A program made the position numbers and the translations under genes. 41,099 nt of DNA from Actinomadura hibisca NBRC 15177 (GTDB lineage: Bacteria > Actinomycetota > Actinomycetes > Streptosporangiales > Streptosporangiaceae): positions 1 through 41,099 of the forward strand of contig NZ_BCRO01000108.1 of NCBI RefSeq assembly GCF_001552635.1. Direction: 5' to 3'. Under the pieces are notes generated by a model. It ran no database searches and was not told the DNA's origin. It was given only the letters and a program-made list of their open reading frames with translations. This document shows positions 6,902 to 18,331 of this stretch, piece after piece. The first letter of the stretch is position 1. Each line of letters starts with the position of its first letter.

Positions 6902-8010
6902 CTTCTGGAGCGATGATGAAGAACTCGTCCGAAAGCGCCTTCGCCGACCTGCGCCCGGTCGCGGTCGACGAGATGGCCGACGACGCGTTCGCGCGGCGGC
7001 GTGACGCCGATCTCTCGCGTGCGATGTCCGCCGCGCCCGGCAAGGCGGCCCGGTCCCGGCGGCCCATGCTGCTGGTGGCCGGGCTCGCGGCGGGGGCCGT
7101 CGCCGTCGGCGGTGCCGTGGTGCTCAATGACGGCGGCGACACGGGCCCGGTCGCCGTCCAGGGGCCGTCCGACGTCCTCGACGCCCGGTCGGTCCTGCTG
7201 GCCAGCGCCCAGAAGGCCGCGCAGGCCTCGGCCACCACCGGCCGCTACTGGTACGACCGCGAGCGCATCACCGCGCGCGTCGGCGTCCTTGCGAAGAAGG
7301 GGACCAAGAACCGCTCCCGCACGCCCCTGCCCTTCACCGCCTACACCGTCCACACCCAGGAGCACTGGCTCGCCCGCGACAAGGGCGACCCCACCCGGTC
7401 GGTCGTCGGCATCGACCGTGAGGACCGGTTCGCCACGCCCGCCGACAAGGCCGCGTGGCAGCGGATGGGGTCGCCCGAGCTGGAGCCGTGGTCCCGCAAG
7501 CGCAAGGTGAACGACTACCGGGAGCCGATGCGCCTGACCATCGGCAACAAGCAGGTCACCTTCGCCGAGCTGGCCAAGCTCCCCGGGAACGCCGCCGGGC
7601 TGGAGGCCGAGCTGCGCCGCCGGTACACCGCCGACGTCAAGGACCCCAAGGACCCCCTCAACGGCACCTTCGCCCAGTACGTCTGGGTCATCGCCCAGGA
7701 CCTGCTGGCCGGGCCGGTCCCGCCCGCCGTGCGCGGCGCGCTCTACCAGGTGCTCGCCAAGCAGCGCGGCCTGCGGACGGGCGGGCGCGTCAAGGACCAG
7801 CAGGGCCGCCCCGGCGTCGCGATCCTCATGGCCGCGGAGAAGGGCTCCCGGCACGTGTCCGGGGCCTACCTCGCTGAATCCCGGCTGATCGTCTCGCCGG
7901 ACACCGGGGAACTGCTGGCCTACGAGGCGCGCGCGGTGGGCGGCGCGCTGCTGCTGTCGGTCGTCCACGAGGACTCCGGCTGGACCCGGAAGCCGGGCGC
8001 GCGCCCCTGA
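6898..8010 (+). CDS. CU044_5270-family membrane-anchored protein, sigma-factor partner
   Basis: This 370-residue protein has a cytoplasmic N-terminus of about 55 residues, one transmembrane helix (PMLLVAGLAAGAVAVGGAVV, 56-75) and a large predicted extracellular domain with an LDARSVLLASAQKA stretch and conserved Trp/Tyr residues. The layout and the ATGA overlap with an ECF sigma gene match the actinobacterial CU044_5270 family, which may act as an anti-sigma-like sensor. No zinc-binding ZAS motif is visible, so any anti-sigma activity would be of another kind. Membrane topology is inferred from the single hydrophobic segment preceded by Arg residues. Confidence 0.8.
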   Translation: MTSGAMMKNSSESAFADLRPVAVDEMADDAFARRRDADLSRAMSAAPGKAARSRRPMLLVAGLAAGAVAVGGAVVLNDGGDTGPVAVQGPSDVLDARSVLLASAQKAAQASATTGRYWYDRERITARVGVLAKKGTKNRSRTPLPFTAYTVHTQEHWLARDKGDPTRSVVGIDREDRFATPADKAAWQRMGSPELEPWSRKRKVNDYREPMRLTIGNKQVTFAELAKLPGNAAGLEAELRRRYTADVKDPKDPLNGTFAQYVWVIAQDLLAGPVPPAVRGALYQVLAKQRGLRTGGRVKDQQGRPGVAILMAAEKGSRHVSGAYLAESRLIVSPDTGELLAYEARAVGGALLLSVVHEDSGWTRKPGARP

Positions 8011-8116
8011 GGTTGCCGAACCGGCGGTGCGGCTTGGGCGGATTTCGCCCGTGAACGGCGGCCGCCCGCCGGTCTACCTTCGGCGGACGACCCGACGACG
8101 GCCGAGGAGCAGCCCG

Positions 8117-9223
8117 GTGCCCGATCCGATCGAAGTCCGCAAGATCCCCATCGAGAGCGTGACCGACGCCTCCGGCCTCGCCCGGCTCATCGACGACGGC
8201 GTGCTGGCGGCCGACCGGGTCCTGGCGGTCGTCGGCAAGACCGAGGGCAACGGCGGCGTCAACGACTACACCCGGCTGCTCGCCGACCGCGCCTTCCGCG
8301 AGGTGCTGGTGGCCAAGGGCACCCGGAGCGAGGACGAGGTGCGGCAGGTCCCGCTGGTCTGGTCGGGTGGCACCGACGGGGTGCTCAGCCCGCACGCCAC
8401 CGTCTTCGCCACCGTGGACCCCGCGTCCGCGCCGCGCACCGACGAGCCCCGGCTGTCGGTCGGCGTGGCGATGAGCGAGGTCGTCCGGCCCGAGGACATC
8501 GGCCGGCCCGCCATGGTCGAGACCGTCGCCGCTGGAGTCCGCAAGGCAATGGAGGCCGCCGGGATAGCCGACCCCGCCGACGTCCACTACGTCCAGACCA
8601 AGACCCCGCTGCTCACCCTGGACACCATCAACGACGCCCGGCGGCGCGGCCGCACCGTCGTCACCGACGACACGCTCAAGTCGATGGACATCTCCAACTC
8701 CACCACCGCCCTCGGCATCGCCGTCGCGCTAGGCGAGATCGGGCCGCCGGAGGCCGAGCAGATCCACCACGACCTGGCGCTCTACTCGTCGGTGGCCTCC
8801 TGCTCGTCCGGGGTGGAGCTGGACCGCGCTCAGATCGTGGTCGTCGGCAACGTGCGCGGCATCGGCGGCCGCTACCGCGCCGGGCACGGTGTGATGAAGG
8901 ACGCACTGGACGCCGACGGCATCTGGGACGCGATCCGCGGCACCGGGCTCGACCTGCCCGACCGCCCGCACCCCGACGATCTCGACGGCCGCCTGGTCAA
9001 CGTGTTCGTCAAGTGCGAGGCCGACCCCTCCGGCACCGTCCGGGGCCGCCGCAACATCATGCTCGACGACTCCGACGTGCACTGGCACCGCCAGATCAAG
9101 GCGTGCGTCGGCGGCGTCGCCGCCTCGGTCACCGGCGACCCGGCCGTCTTCGTGTCGGTCGCGGCGGTGCACCAGGGCCCCTCCGGCGGCGGCACCGTCG
9201 CCGCGATCGCCGACCTCGGCTGA
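8117..9223 (+). CDS. Ring-opening amidohydrolase (cyanuric acid hydrolase/barbiturase family)
   Basis: The 368-residue protein has the length and three-fold internal repeat of the AtzD/TrzD/barbiturase family. Each repeat offers a Lys and a Ser: Lys41 (VVGKTEGNGGVNDYTR) with Ser83 (VWSGGTDG), Lys162 (VQTKTP) with Ser230/231 (SCSSGVELDR), and Lys299 (VFVKCEAD) with Ser356 (GPSGGG). GNVRGIGGRYRAGHGVMKDA is also typical. Family members open s-triazine or pyrimidine rings such as cyanuric acid and barbiturate; the sequence does not settle which. GTG 8117 with GAGGAG seven bases upstream starts at the domain, so the frame to 8027 was trimmed. No other triazine or pyrimidine catabolic gene is nearby, making this an orphan. 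Confidence 0.88.
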   Translation: MPDPIEVRKIPIESVTDASGLARLIDDGVLAADRVLAVVGKTEGNGGVNDYTRLLADRAFREVLVAKGTRSEDEVRQVPLVWSGGTDGVLSPHATVFATVDPASAPRTDEPRLSVGVAMSEVVRPEDIGRPAMVETVAAGVRKAMEAAGIADPADVHYVQTKTPLLTLDTINDARRRGRTVVTDDTLKSMDISNSTTALGIAVALGEIGPPEAEQIHHDLALYSSVASCSSGVELDRAQIVVVGNVRGIGGRYRAGHGVMKDALDADGIWDAIRGTGLDLPDRPHPDDLDGRLVNVFVKCEADPSGTVRGRRNIMLDDSDVHWHRQIKACVGGVAASVTGDPAVFVSVAAVHQGPSGGGTVAAIADLG

Positions 9224-9296
9224 GCCGCCCCGGCGGTCGCGCAGAGTATCCCGTTAAGCACCCGGTGCGGTCGCCGGAGGCTATAGCCTTCCAGGC

Positions 9297-9992
9297 GTGT
9301 CCGGAAAGACCATTCCCCAGCCCCAGTTCCCCGACGACGACGGCGGGGCCGACCCGCGGCTGCGCGAGGCGCTGGCCGGATACGCGGCCGGCCGCGTCGG
9401 CGAGCACACCGTGCTGCGCGAGCTGGCCGACACCCGCCTGCTGGTGCCGGTGGTCGCGGTGCTGACCGAGGAGGAGCAGGTCGCGCCCGGCGAGCTGCGC
9501 CGAGAGAAGTCCAGCGACATGGCGCTGCCGACGCTGGTCGGCGAGGACGGCCGCCGCGGCGTGCTCGGCTTCACCTCCACCGAGACGATGCGGGCGTGGC
9601 GGCCCGACGCGCGCCCCGTCGCGGTGCACTCGCGGCAGGCGTGCCTGGCGGCGCTGGATGAGGGCGCGCACGCCCTGGTGGTGGACGTGGCCGGGCCCGT
9701 GCCGTTCGCGGTGGACGGCATCCGGCTGCACCTGCTGGCCGAGGGCCGCGCCGTCCCGCCGCCGCACGAGGACCCCGAGGTGCTGGCCGCGATCGAGGCC
9801 GCGTTCGGCTCCGAGCCCGGCGTGACCGGCGTGCGGACGGCCAAGGGCGTGGACGCCGAGCTGGCGGTGCGGTTCGCGATCGTGCCCGGCCACGACGAGC
9901 GCGTCACGGTGCAGCGGGTGTCGGACCGGCTCGCCGAGGTGCTGCGCGGTCGGATCGTCGGCGGCGTGGAGCTGAACGTCCACCGGCGCTGA
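9297..9992 (+). CDS. SseB-family protein
   Basis: The 231-residue protein carries the SseB N-terminal domain. Markers are LLVPVV followed by DMALPTLVGEDGRRGVLGFT (74-93), then ETMRAWRPDARPVAV and a hydrophobic ALVVDVAGP stretch; the C-terminal part resembles the SseB C-terminal domain. In E. coli, SseB relates to serine sensitivity, and in actinomycetes the role is unknown. The start is GTG 9297, with a TATAGC -10-like hexamer nine bases upstream and no Shine-Dalgarno. In other actinomycetes sseB-like genes often precede infC; here no infC is seen. Confidence 0.8.
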   Translation: MSGKTIPQPQFPDDDGGADPRLREALAGYAAGRVGEHTVLRELADTRLLVPVVAVLTEEEQVAPGELRREKSSDMALPTLVGEDGRRGVLGFTSTETMRAWRPDARPVAVHSRQACLAALDEGAHALVVDVAGPVPFAVDGIRLHLLAEGRAVPPPHEDPEVLAAIEAAFGSEPGVTGVRTAKGVDAELAVRFAIVPGHDERVTVQRVSDRLAEVLRGRIVGGVELNVHRR

Positions 9993-10048
9993 CTGCGCGC
10001 CGGGGAAAACGGCTGGCCGAAACCGGCCGGGTTCGCCAGGCTGGGGCG

Positions 10049-10816
10049 ATGGGCCTGGCCGACGACTTCATCGACAACGGGTTCGTGCGCGTCGACCGCG
10101 CCGTGCCGGACGACCTGGTGGACGCGTGCCGCACGATCCTGTGGTGCGACACCGGATGCGACGCCGACGACCCCGCCACCTGGACGCAACCGGTCGTGCG
10201 GCTCGGGCACTACGCCCAGCCGCCGTTCCGCGCCGCCGCCAACACCCCGCGCCTGCACGAGGCGTTCGACGCCCTGGTGGGCAAGGGCCGCTGGCAGCCG
10301 CAGGGCGGCCTCGGCACGTTCCCGGTGCGCTTCCCCAGTGAAGACGACCCGGGCGACGCGGGCTGGCACATCGACGTCAGCTTCCCCGGTGACGACCCGG
10401 CCGACTTCATGGCCTACCGCGCCAACGTCTCCTCCAAGGGCCGCTGGCTGCTGATGCTCTTCCTGTTCTCCGACGTGGGGGAGCACGACGCGCCCACCCG
10501 CGTCCGCGTCGGCTCCCACCTGGACGTGGCGCGCCTGCTGGAACCGCACGGCGAGGACGGCCTCGACGCCATGGAGATCGCCGAACGGGCCGACGCCGCC
10601 ACCGAGCACCGCCCCGTCGCCCTCGCCACCGGCCGCGCGGGCGACGTCTATCTGTGCCACCCGTTCCTGCTGCACGCCGCGCAGCCGCACCGCGGCACCG
10701 AGCCGCGCTTCATGGCCCAGCCGCCGCTGCTGCCCGCCGAGCAGCCGCGCCTCGACCGGTCCGAGGCCGAACGCTCGCCCGTCGAGACGGCCATCCTGCG
10801 AGGTCTGGGGCGCTGA
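10049..10816 (+). CDS. Phytanoyl-CoA dioxygenase (PhyH)-family Fe(II)/2-oxoglutarate oxygenase
   Basis: The 255-residue protein has the double-stranded beta-helix pattern of PhyH enzymes. The metal triad is His107-x-Asp109 (WHIDVS) with distal His209 (LLHAAQPHRG), and Arg220 (TEPRF) is placed to bind 2-oxoglutarate. The N-terminus DDFIDNGFVRVDRAVP is the usual family entry. Substrate specificity cannot be read. It is followed after 49 bp by the glycyl-tRNA synthetase gene in the same direction. The start has no strong Shine-Dalgarno, and CAGGCT six bases upstream may be a weak leaderless -10. Confidence 0.82.
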   Translation: MGLADDFIDNGFVRVDRAVPDDLVDACRTILWCDTGCDADDPATWTQPVVRLGHYAQPPFRAAANTPRLHEAFDALVGKGRWQPQGGLGTFPVRFPSEDDPGDAGWHIDVSFPGDDPADFMAYRANVSSKGRWLLMLFLFSDVGEHDAPTRVRVGSHLDVARLLEPHGEDGLDAMEIAERADAATEHRPVALATGRAGDVYLCHPFLLHAAQPHRGTEPRFMAQPPLLPAEQPRLDRSEAERSPVETAILRGLGR

Positions 10817-10865
10817 CCGCGCCTACGCTGAGCCCCAGATCCCCTTCGCAGGAAAGAGCCCGACC

Positions 10866-13884
<3,019 letters not shown>

Positions 13885-13886
<2 letters not shown>

Positions 13887-13929
13887 AACCGGGTCACTCA
13901 GAAGCAGGTCGCTCAGAACCAGGTCATCG
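13885..13929. repeat. Three tandem 15-bp repeats at the convergent gene ends
   Basis: Units at 13885-13899, 13900-13914 and 13915-13929 share AGAA(C/G)C(A/G)GGTC. On the minus strand each unit carries a stop in the frame of the DUF2332 gene, so the last codons and stop of that gene are present in three tandem copies. The glycyl-tRNA synthetase stop lies at the first unit. Confidence 0.6.
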
Positions 13930-14926
13930 GGACGCCGTGCGCCGCCCCCTCGCCCAGCACCCGCGTCCGGCCGTCGCCGGGCCACAGGCGCAGGGTGAGC
14001 GGGTACAGCAGGTCCGTCCCCCACACCTCGAACGCCAGGTGCGCGAGCGGGGCCGTCGCGGTGGCGGCGGCCCCGGCGGCCTCCAGGCTCGCGGTGACCC
14101 GCGCCTGCTCCTCGGCGGGCAGGTACATCCACATCACCGAGTGCCACACGACCGTGACGACGCCCTCGCGCGGCTCCAGCCCGGCCACGAAATCGCCCGC
14201 GCCCTGGCGGACGACCGTGGCCGGGACCCGCGCGGCCAGCTCCAGCGCGGCGCGCAGCCGCCGGGCGCGTTCGGGCTGGTCAGGCCATACGTACGACAGC
14301 AGGCGCAGGCGCGCGGCCGGGTCGGCGGGGTCCAGCGGCGTGAGGTCGCAGCCGAGCCGTTCCACGATCCGCAGACCGGCGTCCACCGGAGGCGTTCCGC
14401 CGCGCCACGCCTCGGGCAGCGTCACCGGCGAGTCGGTGGGCCCGTAGGCGTCGTTGTAGCGGAAGTGGTCGGCCCGCAGGTTGAGGCCCGCGCTCGCGCC
14501 CAGCTCCAGCAGCCGCACCGGCAGGCCGGTCTCGGCGGCGACGGTGAGCAGGCCACCGGCGAGCGCGGCGGCGCGGCCGACCTCGTTGGTCTGCGGCGGG
14601 TCGGCCAGCCCGGCGCGGATCTCGTCCTCGTGCTCGACCAGTACCGCGCGGAACGCGGGCCAGGCGGCCAGGGGATCGGCGGTGCCTCCGACGGTCGGGT
14701 AGTGCGCGGCCAGCTCGGGGACGCGGCCTTCCAGGACGAGGCGGTGCACCGTCCCCAGCAGCCGGAGCGCGAGCGCCCTCTCGTCGCGTCCGCGCAGCAG
14801 CCGCGCGACCGGCCCGCCCGCCCGGTAGTCGTCGGCGGCGCGCGCGAGCAGCTCGGCGTACATGGGCGCGCCGGTGTCGGCGCAGTAACGGGCCTGGAAG
14901 CGCAGGACGTCGAAGGGATCGGTCAT
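13913..14926 (-). CDS. DUF2332 family protein
   Basis: The 337-residue protein matches the actinobacterial DUF2332 family. Markers are FRFQARYCAD-like FQARYCADTGAPMYAELL near the start, RLLELGASAGLNLRADHF (a SAM/Rossmann-like glycine loop), LSYVWPDQPERARRLRAAL, and VVWHSVMWMYL. The glycine loop suggests methyltransferase ancestry, but no activity is established that I know of. ATG 14926 overlaps the stop of the upstream regulator gene by four bases (ATGA) and has AAGGAG five bases upstream inside that gene. The two genes are therefore one operon. Its 3' end meets the convergent glycyl-tRNA synthetase gene with only 26 bp between. Confidence 0.85.
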   Translation of the reverse strand: MTDPFDVLRFQARYCADTGAPMYAELLARAADDYRAGGPVARLLRGRDERALALRLLGTVHRLVLEGRVPELAAHYPTVGGTADPLAAWPAFRAVLVEHEDEIRAGLADPPQTNEVGRAAALAGGLLTVAAETGLPVRLLELGASAGLNLRADHFRYNDAYGPTDSPVTLPEAWRGGTPPVDAGLRIVERLGCDLTPLDPADPAARLRLLSYVWPDQPERARRLRAALELAARVPATVVRQGAGDFVAGLEPREGVVTVVWHSVMWMYLPAEEQARVTASLEAAGAAATATAPLAHLAFEVWGTDLLYPLTLRLWPGDGRTRVLGEGAAHGVPMTWF

Positions 14927-17900
14927 GCCAGCTCCTTGATCAGCAGTTCGCTCCGCTCGACCCAGTACGCCAGGCCCAGCCGTCGGTGGACGTCGAGCGC
15001 CGCGCGGGCGTGCGCGTGCGCCCGGACGGAGTCGCCCAGGCGGTGCGCCAGCTCGGCCAGCACCTGGTGGGCCGAGCCCAGGCAGGCGCTGCCCATGCCC
15101 CCCACCACCAGCAGGTCGGCGTGGGGCGCGAGCCGCTCGTAGAGGGCGGCGGGGTCGGGCGTGCCGAGGCGCGCGGCGACCAGGCCCCAGACCGGGACCA
15201 GGAAGTCGCCCACCCAGTCGTCGGCGACCTCGTGCCCCCAGCGGCCGATCAGCTCGCGCGCGAGGCCGGGCCGTCCCGCCTCCACGGCCGCCAGCACCGC
15301 CACCGGCCGCAGCGGCGACTGCGCGGGATCCTCGGCGGTGGCGACCAGGTCGTCCAGCAGCTCGGCCCCCCGGCCCTGCCCGCGCCGGATCGCGAACAGG
15401 GTGACCAGCGTCCGGAACTCCCGGCCCCACAGCGCCGACCCGAACCGCATCACGGTGTGGCGGCCGAGCAGGTCCTCGGCCTCGGCCCAGCGGCCGTCGA
15501 GCGTGGCGCGGGCCGTCTGGGCGATGCGGACCATGCCCTCCAGCTCGGGCCGCCCCACCTCCAGCAGCCGTTCGCAGCGCGCCAGCTCGCGGTCCCAGCG
15601 CGCCAGGTCGCCCGCGCGCAGCAGGCACGCCATCAGCGACACCCGCGCCACCATCTCCGCGCCGCGCTGCAACCCGGGCAGCTCCAGCATCTCCTCGGCC
15701 GCCCGCAGCCGCGCGGCGTTGCGGCCCGGCGCGAACGCCGCGAGCAGGTAGTTGGCCAGCACGCGGGCGCGCAGCGCCGGGTCGCCGGTCCGGCGGGCCA
15801 GCTCCACCGCCTCGGCGGCCGCGTCCTCGCCCTCGCGGCGGCGCGGCCCGTAGACCAGCGCGACGCCCTTGACGCCGAGCAGCAGCGCCCGGTCGGCGTC
15901 GGGCAGCGGCTCGGCCAGCAGCTTCTCCACCACCGCCACCAGGCGGCCGTCCACCGTGCCGTAGGGCCACCAGTTCCACAGGGCCGGGCCGCCGAACACC
16001 GCGACGGCGGCGATCAGCGCGGGCCGGTCGCCGGTGCGCTCGGCCAGCTCGATCGCCTCCTCCAGCGCGCGGTAGGCGGCCTCGGGCTCGCCGACGACGC
16101 GCCGCGCCTGCCCCAGCTCGGTCAGCAGGTGGCAGCGGGCGGCGTCGTCGCCGGGCGGGGTGTGGGCCAGCGCGAGTTCCAGCAGCGCCACGGCCTCGGC
16201 GCAGGCGAGGCGGTCGGCGGCGTCGCGCGCGGCGCGGGCGGCGTGCGCGGCGGCCCTGGCCGCGCCGCCGACCTTCGCGGCCAGCGCGAAGTGGTGCGCC
16301 AGCACGGCGGGCGGGACGTCGGGGCGGGGCTCCAGGGCGTGGCCGACGCGCAGGTGCAGGCGGGCGCGCCTCGCCCGGCCCAGGCCCGCGTACAGCGCGT
16401 CCTGGACGAGGGCGTGCGCGAACACGTAGTCCGGGCCGTCCGGGGGCTCGACCAGCAGGCCGGTCGCCACGGCCGGGTCGAGCGCCGACAGGACGTCCGC
16501 CACGGGCAGGTCCGCCACCGCCGCGACGACCTCCGCGTCGATCTCGCGGCCCGCGACGGCGGCGGCCCGCAGCAGCGCGCCGGTCTCCTCCGGCAGCCGG
16601 GCGACGCGCTGCTCGATCACGTCGCGCGCGCCGCCGGGCACCCGCCGCCCGCCCGCGTCGGGCAGGTCGCCCAGCCGCAACACCTCGCCCAGGTAGAACG
16701 GGTTGCCGCCGGTGCGCTCCAGCAGCGCCGCGACCCGCTCGGGCCCGGCGTCCGCGCCGCGCGTGCGCAGGTAGTCGGCGACCTGCGCGGCGGTGAACGG
16801 GGCCAGCTCGATCCGCTCGGCGTGCGGCTGCCGGGCCAGCGCGCCCAGCGTCTCGCGCAGCGCCGCCGGACGCGCGCCCGGCTCGGGGCGCAGCGTCGCG
16901 GCCACCAGCACCGGGCGGCCGGTGACCGCGTCGGCCAGGTGGGACAGCAGGCGCAACGACGACACGTCGGCCCAGTGCAGGTCGTCCAGCACGATCATCA
17001 GCGGGCCGCCCGCCGTGAGCGCGGCCGTCACGCGCTCGTACAGCTCGAACAACGCCGCACCCGCGTCCGGAAGACCCGGATCGGGCGGGCTCCCGTCGCG
17101 GGCGCCGCCGGACAGCGGGACCGCGTCGCCGGTGACCTCCCGCAGGATCTGCGTCCACGGCCAGAACGCGGGGCAGGTGCCGTCCGGGCAGCGCCCCCAC
17201 GCCAGCCGGAACCCGCGCGCGGCGGCCAGCCCGGCGGCCGACCGCGTCAGCCGCGACTTGCCGACCCCGGCCTCGCCCGAGATCAGCAACACCCCGCCCT
17301 CGCCCCGCCGGGCCCCGGCCAGCCGCCGTTCCACCACCTCCAGTTCGGCGTCCCGGCCGACCAGCCGCTCTCCGGGCACCGGCCGGACGGGCTCCGGCGG
17401 CGCGACGGCCACCGGCGGCGGCACGCCCAGCCCCGGGTCCTGCGCGAACACCGCGCTCTCCAGCTCGCGCAGCTCCGGGCCCGGCTCCAACCCCAGCTCG
17501 CCCGACAGCCGCTCGCGAACCCGGCGCAGCGCGCCCACCGCGTCGGCCTGCCGCCCGGCCCGGTACAGCGCCAGCACCAGCAGCCGCCACGCCCGCTCCC
17601 GGTACGGGTGCTCGGCGACCAGCGACTCCAGGCCCGGCACCGTCACGGCCGCCTCGTCCACCGCCAGCCGCGCCTCGAACAGGTCCTCCAGCGCCACCGC
17701 CCGCAGCTCCGCCAGCCGCGCCACCAGCGGCCGCGCGAACTCCTGGTCGGCGAACTCGCCCAGCGGCTCGCCGCGCCACAGCGCCAGCGTCCGGTCCAGC
17801 GCGCCGACCGCCTCGCGGTGCGCGCCCCGCGCCAGCGCCTGCCGCCCCTCGGCGGCCCCGGCCGCGAACCGCTCCAGGTCCACCCGCCCCGGCGCGACCG

Positions 17901-18201
17901 CCAGCAGGTAGCCGGGCTCGCGGGTCAGCAGCACGCGCGGCGGCGTGCGCGGGGCCCGGTCCGGCTCCAGCACCCTGCGCAGGTGCGCGACGTACGCCTG
18001 GAGGGTGCGGGTGGCCCCGGCGGGCGGCTCGCCCGACCAGAGCTCCTCCACCAGCCGGTCCAGCGACACCACCCGGCCCGGCTCGGCCGCCAGCATCGCG
18101 GTCAGCGCGCGCTGCTTGCGGACCCCGAGGTCGAGCACCCGCCCCGACGCGTCGGCCACCTCCAGCGGCCCGAACAGCCGGAACGTCAGCTCTGCCGCCA
18201 T
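14923..18201 (-). CDS. SARP-family regulator with AAA ATPase and TPR-like regions
   Basis: The 1092-residue protein has the AfsR-like order. A winged helix-turn-helix comes first (about 5-100: RLFGPLEV, RKQRALTAMLA, LVEELWSGEPP). A bacterial transcriptional activation domain follows (about 105-255: GEFADQEFARPLVARL, PYRERAWRLLVLALYRAGRQ). Next is an NTPase domain with Walker A GEAGVGKS (309-316) and Walker B LMIVLDDLHWAD. About 500 Ala/Leu/Arg-rich helical residues make up the C-terminal half. SARPs bind direct repeats near promoters and activate transcription, often of specialised metabolism. Four 11-bp repeats at 18244-18287, between this gene and the divergent oxidoreductase gene, are its probable site. 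It is co-transcribed with the DUF2332 gene (4-bp overlap). Confidence 0.9.
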   Translation of the reverse strand: MAAELTFRLFGPLEVADASGRVLDLGVRKQRALTAMLAAEPGRVVSLDRLVEELWSGEPPAGATRTLQAYVAHLRRVLEPDRAPRTPPRVLLTREPGYLLAVAPGRVDLERFAAGAAEGRQALARGAHREAVGALDRTLALWRGEPLGEFADQEFARPLVARLAELRAVALEDLFEARLAVDEAAVTVPGLESLVAEHPYRERAWRLLVLALYRAGRQADAVGALRRVRERLSGELGLEPGPELRELESAVFAQDPGLGVPPPVAVAPPEPVRPVPGERLVGRDAELEVVERRLAGARRGEGGVLLISGEAGVGKSRLTRSAAGLAAARGFRLAWGRCPDGTCPAFWPWTQILREVTGDAVPLSGGARDGSPPDPGLPDAGAALFELYERVTAALTAGGPLMIVLDDLHWADVSSLRLLSHLADAVTGRPVLVAATLRPEPGARPAALRETLGALARQPHAERIELAPFTAAQVADYLRTRGADAGPERVAALLERTGGNPFYLGEVLRLGDLPDAGGRRVPGGARDVIEQRVARLPEETGALLRAAAVAGREIDAEVVAAVADLPVADVLSALDPAVATGLLVEPPDGPDYVFAHALVQDALYAGLGRARRARLHLRVGHALEPRPDVPPAVLAHHFALAAKVGGAARAAAHAARAARDAADRLACAEAVALLELALAHTPPGDDAARCHLLTELGQARRVVGEPEAAYRALEEAIELAERTGDRPALIAAVAVFGGPALWNWWPYGTVDGRLVAVVEKLLAEPLPDADRALLLGVKGVALVYGPRRREGEDAAAEAVELARRTGDPALRARVLANYLLAAFAPGRNAARLRAAEEMLELPGLQRGAEMVARVSLMACLLRAGDLARWDRELARCERLLEVGRPELEGMVRIAQTARATLDGRWAEAEDLLGRHTVMRFGSALWGREFRTLVTLFAIRRGQGRGAELLDDLVATAEDPAQSPLRPVAVLAAVEAGRPGLARELIGRWGHEVADDWVGDFLVPVWGLVAARLGTPDPAALYERLAPHADLLVVGGMGSACLGSAHQVLAELAHRLGDSVRAHAHARAALDVHRRLGLAYWVERSELLIKELA

Positions 18202-18243
18202 CTGTCACCCTTCGCTCCGGAAAACCCAGGTCACAGCGTAGGA

Positions 18244-18287
18244 CCCGACCCCAGCCCGATCCCAACCCGATTCCAGCCCGATTCCAA
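18244..18287. promoter_or_regulatory. Four 11-bp direct repeats, probable SARP operator
   Basis: Units CCCGACCCCAG, CCCGATCCCAA, CCCGATTCCAG and CCCGATTCCAA follow one another without gaps at exactly 11 bp. Known SARPs bind heptamer direct repeats spaced by one helical turn (11 bp). The array is 43 bp from the SARP start and 44 bp from the oxidoreductase start, so it could serve both promoters. Confidence 0.7.
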
Positions 18288-18331
18288 CCGCCGTCCGCGA
18301 AAGTGATCACACCGAACGGAAGGAACGGACC

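Noticed and set aside
14986..18306. A 1106-codon forward open frame opposite the SARP gene
   Set aside because: Gln/Arg/Pro/His-rich shadow of the SARP coding strand, without recognisable domains.
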